Made by a program: the position numbers and the translations under genes | Part shown: in pieces, positions 11,056 through 12,942 of the stretch | Layout of the letters: every line of letters begins with the position of its first letter | How positions within the stretch are numbered: position 1 is the stretch's first letter | DNA from: CAYHWE01 sp964360445 | GTDB lineage: Bacteria; Patescibacteriota; Patescibacteriia; Patescibacteriales; JAKAJF01 | DNA length: 12,942 nucleotides | Direction of reading: 5' to 3' | NCBI GenBank assembly: GCA_964360445.1 | Contig: CAYHWE010000029.1 | Span: 1 to 12,942, forward strand | Notes under the pieces: model-generated | What the model saw: the letters and a program-made list of their open reading frames with translations, nothing else | Told to the model about the DNA's origin: nothing | Databases searched by the model: none

Positions 11056-12942
11056 ATGGGAAGACGAAGAAAGCAGGATCCGTTAGACTATATATCTTTG
11101 CCGGAAATAAATCTTGACCCTCAGATAAAAAAGGGTATTTTTGTGGTATTCATCCTTGCCTTCGGGGCTATCAGCTTTTTAAGTCTTTTTGATCTTGCCG
11201 GAATGATGGGAGTTTATATCGCCAAGGGCCTTACTCTCGGTTTCGGCTGGGGAAAATGGATTTTCCCGATCATCCTGATTATTTTAGGCTATCTCATATA
11301 TAGGGGCGGCAAGGAAAAATTAAGAGGGGCGAATTATGTCGGATTATTCCTTTTCCTAATCTCTTTCCAGTCTTTACTGCATCTGTTTATAGCGCTTACA
11401 ATCACTTTTTCCGAGCCGATCACCCAGGGAGACCTGGTCGGACAGCTGGAGGAAAGCGTTAAGCTCGGCGTCGGTGGCGGATATGTCGGATTATTCCTGT
11501 CTTTCGCTTTTATGAAGCTTCTCGGGTTATGGGGAAGTTTGATTGCGGTTTTCGGCGTCTTGCTGATTTCTTTGATGCTGTTTTTGAATACCACTCTTTC
11601 CCATCTTATCGGCCGGAACAGCTGGTTAGCGAAAATAATCGTTTTTATCAATTCTATTTTCAGCCGTATCTTCAATCTGTTCAGACGATCGAAAAAAGAA
11701 GAGGAGACGATCGAAGAACAGGTCCAAGAAGAACCGGAAGAAGAGATTGTGGAGAGCGAGGCGGAGGATGAGGACGCGGGATTCATCAGGAAAAAAATCG
11801 GCGCGTTCAAAGAAAAGGATGGATCGGATCTTATGGCTCTTGCCAAGGCTTCAGATAAGAAGAAAAAGGATGAGGAGCCGGGTTGGAAGCAAAGCAATGT
11901 GCAGATCGATATCCCGTTCGATCTCCTGACGACAAAGGCCGGCAAGGCTATCGGCGGCGATATTAAAAATAATCTTGAGATCATCAAGCGGACTTTGGAA
12001 AATTTCGGCATTCCGGTTGAGATGGGAGAAGTGAGCGTCGGCCCGACAGTCACCCAGTATACATTCAAGCCGGCGGACGGCGTCAAATTGTCCCGCATCA
12101 CTACTCTGAACAATGACCTGGCTTTGGCTTTGGCCGCGCATCCGATCAGGATCGAAGCGCCGATTCCGGGCAAGTCCGTAGTCGGCATCGAGGTGCCGAA
12201 TCAGGCGAAAGCGATTGTCGGCATAAAAGAAATCCTTTCCGATCCGACATTCACGAATAGGAAGAGCAATCTGATGATGGCTTTAGGCAAGGATGTTTCC
12301 GGCAAGGCCTGGCTTGATGATCTGGCGAAAATGCCTCATCTATTAGTCGCCGGCGCGACGAACTCCGGTAAGTCTGTCTGTCTGAACGCGATCATCGTCA
12401 GTCTCTTGTATCAGAATAATCCAGATGATCTTAAATTTATAATGGTCGATCCGAAAAGAGTGGAGCTGACCGTATATAACGGCATCCCGCATTTATTGAC
12501 TCCGGTAATTACCGATGTTTCAAAGACGATCAATGCTTTGAAGTGGTGCTTGAATGAGATGGACCGCAGATTCGAGATCCTGGCGAAAGCAGGAAGGAGA
12601 AATATCCAAAGCTATAATCAGACCTTGAAAAAGAACGAGGCGAAAATGCCATATCTCGTTTTCATTATCGATGAATTAGCTGATCTTATGGTGACGGCTG
12701 CGCGCGATGTCGAGCCGAGCATCATCCGTTTGGCGCAGATGGCGCGCGCGGTCGGCATCCATCTTGTCCTGGCAACCCAAAGACCTAGCGTCGATGTCAT
12801 CACCGGTGTGATCAAGGCCAACATGCCAGCCCGTATCGCTTTTTCCGTCGCTTCCGGCATCGATTCAAGGACGATCCTGGATACTTTGGGCGCTGAAAAA
12901 TTATTGGGGGGGGGAGATATGCTTTTCTCAACCGCTGAATTG
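11056..12942 (+). CDS. ftsK: FtsK/SpoIIIE-family DNA translocase (3' end outside window)
   Basis: The frame is open from the ATG at 11056 to the window end (629 codons). An ATG at 11048 is in another frame and stops after 12 codons. The N-terminal part has about four membrane helices (roughly residues 26-48, 60-84, 95-115 and 135-185). A Glu-rich linker (about 217-245) follows, then the alpha/beta motor domains. Visible motor motifs: GEVSVGPTVTQYTFKP (alpha domain, about 323-338), Walker A GATNSGKS (433-440), MVDPKRVEL, Walker B VFIIDELADLM with Asp539-Glu540, and HLVLATQRPSVDVITG. FtsK anchors at the septum and pumps chromosomal DNA during division. The C-terminal gamma domain that reads KOPS-type sequences lies beyond the window. 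A run of nine G (12906-12914) falls inside the LLGGGDMLF segment without breaking the frame. Confidence 0.96.
   Translation, partial: MGRRRKQDPLDYISLPEINLDPQIKKGIFVVFILAFGAISFLSLFDLAGMMGVYIAKGLTLGFGWGKWIFPIILIILGYLIYRGGKEKLRGANYVGLFLFLISFQSLLHLFIALTITFSEPITQGDLVGQLEESVKLGVGGGYVGLFLSFAFMKLLGLWGSLIAVFGVLLISLMLFLNTTLSHLIGRNSWLAKIIVFINSIFSRIFNLFRRSKKEEETIEEQVQEEPEEEIVESEAEDEDAGFIRKKIGAFKEKDGSDLMALAKASDKKKKDEEPGWKQSNVQIDIPFDLLTTKAGKAIGGDIKNNLEIIKRTLENFGIPVEMGEVSVGPTVTQYTFKPADGVKLSRITTLNNDLALALAAHPIRIEAPIPGKSVVGIEVPNQAKAIVGIKEILSDPTFTNRKSNLMMALGKDVSGKAWLDDLAKMPHLLVAGATNSGKSVCLNAIIVSLLYQNNPDDLKFIMVDPKRVELTVYNGIPHLLTPVITDVSKTINALKWCLNEMDRRFEILAKAGRRNIQSYNQTLKKNEAKMPYLVFIIDELADLMVTAARDVEPSIIRLAQMARAVGIHLVLATQRPSVDVITGVIKANMPARIAFSVASGIDSRTILDTLGAEKLLGGGDMLFSTAEL

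Noticed and set aside
11334..12188. 284-codon minus-strand frame inside ftsK
   Set aside because: It is a shadow of the FtsK coding frame, which carries clear membrane helices and motor motifs; the antisense product is low-complexity Ser/Ile-rich.

Overview
The window reads as a piece of a small-genome bacterium of the Candidate Phyla Radiation (Patescibacteria), most likely Parcubacteria-like. This is inferred from several traits: short, tightly packed genes with little intergenic DNA; an almost complete lack of canonical Shine-Dalgarno sequences; a compact archaeal-type UMP kinase; a LemA-HtpX pair; and a secreted protein with lamin-tail, PKD and OB-like domains. TAA, TAG and TGA all end recognisable genes, so the standard code (table 11) applies, not the UGA-glycine code of Gracilibacteria and Absconditabacteria.

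Layout. Bases 1-378 hold the 3' end of a gene that may carry an NFACT-R/DUF814-like RNA-binding domain. It is followed by lemA (389-952) and the membrane metalloprotease gene htpX (955-1872). A small GIY-YIG nuclease gene (2008-2295) comes next, enclosed by a 31-bp inverted repeat matching in 30 of 31 positions, with remnants of a second repeat type on its left. It looks like a repeat-bounded cassette placed between htpX and a polytopic membrane-protein gene (2358-2900). A NIF3-family gene follows (2963-3910).

The centre (about 3965-7247) is a four-gene transcription unit behind a clear TTGTCT-17-TATAAT promoter. It encodes a membrane-anchored acidic/coiled-coil protein, a second secreted acidic protein with two DxDxDG calcium-binding-type loops, an ApbE-like FAD:protein FMN transferase, and a five-helix flavocytochrome. 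The flavocytochrome combines a ferric-reductase-like heme domain and a cytosolic FAD/NAD(P)H domain, and carries two more DxDxDG loops on its extracytosolic N-terminus. The gene gaps are 11 and 1 nt, then a 4-nt ATGA overlap, so the products are probably made together. The simplest reading is a transmembrane electron-export module moving NAD(P)H electrons to an acceptor outside the cell.

Downstream lie a repeat-dense control region, the UMP kinase gene pyrH with a strong terminator, and a large cell-surface protein gene (8179-10317) interrupted by one in-frame TAG at 9820-9822. On the minus strand is an isolated small secreted-protein gene (10403-10867) with a near-consensus promoter, the only strong Shine-Dalgarno in the window and its own terminator hairpins. 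Divergent from it is the start of ftsK (11056 onward), a DNA translocase cut by the window end. No tRNA, rRNA, CRISPR array or transposase was recognised. No gene-free stretch exceeds 300 bases.
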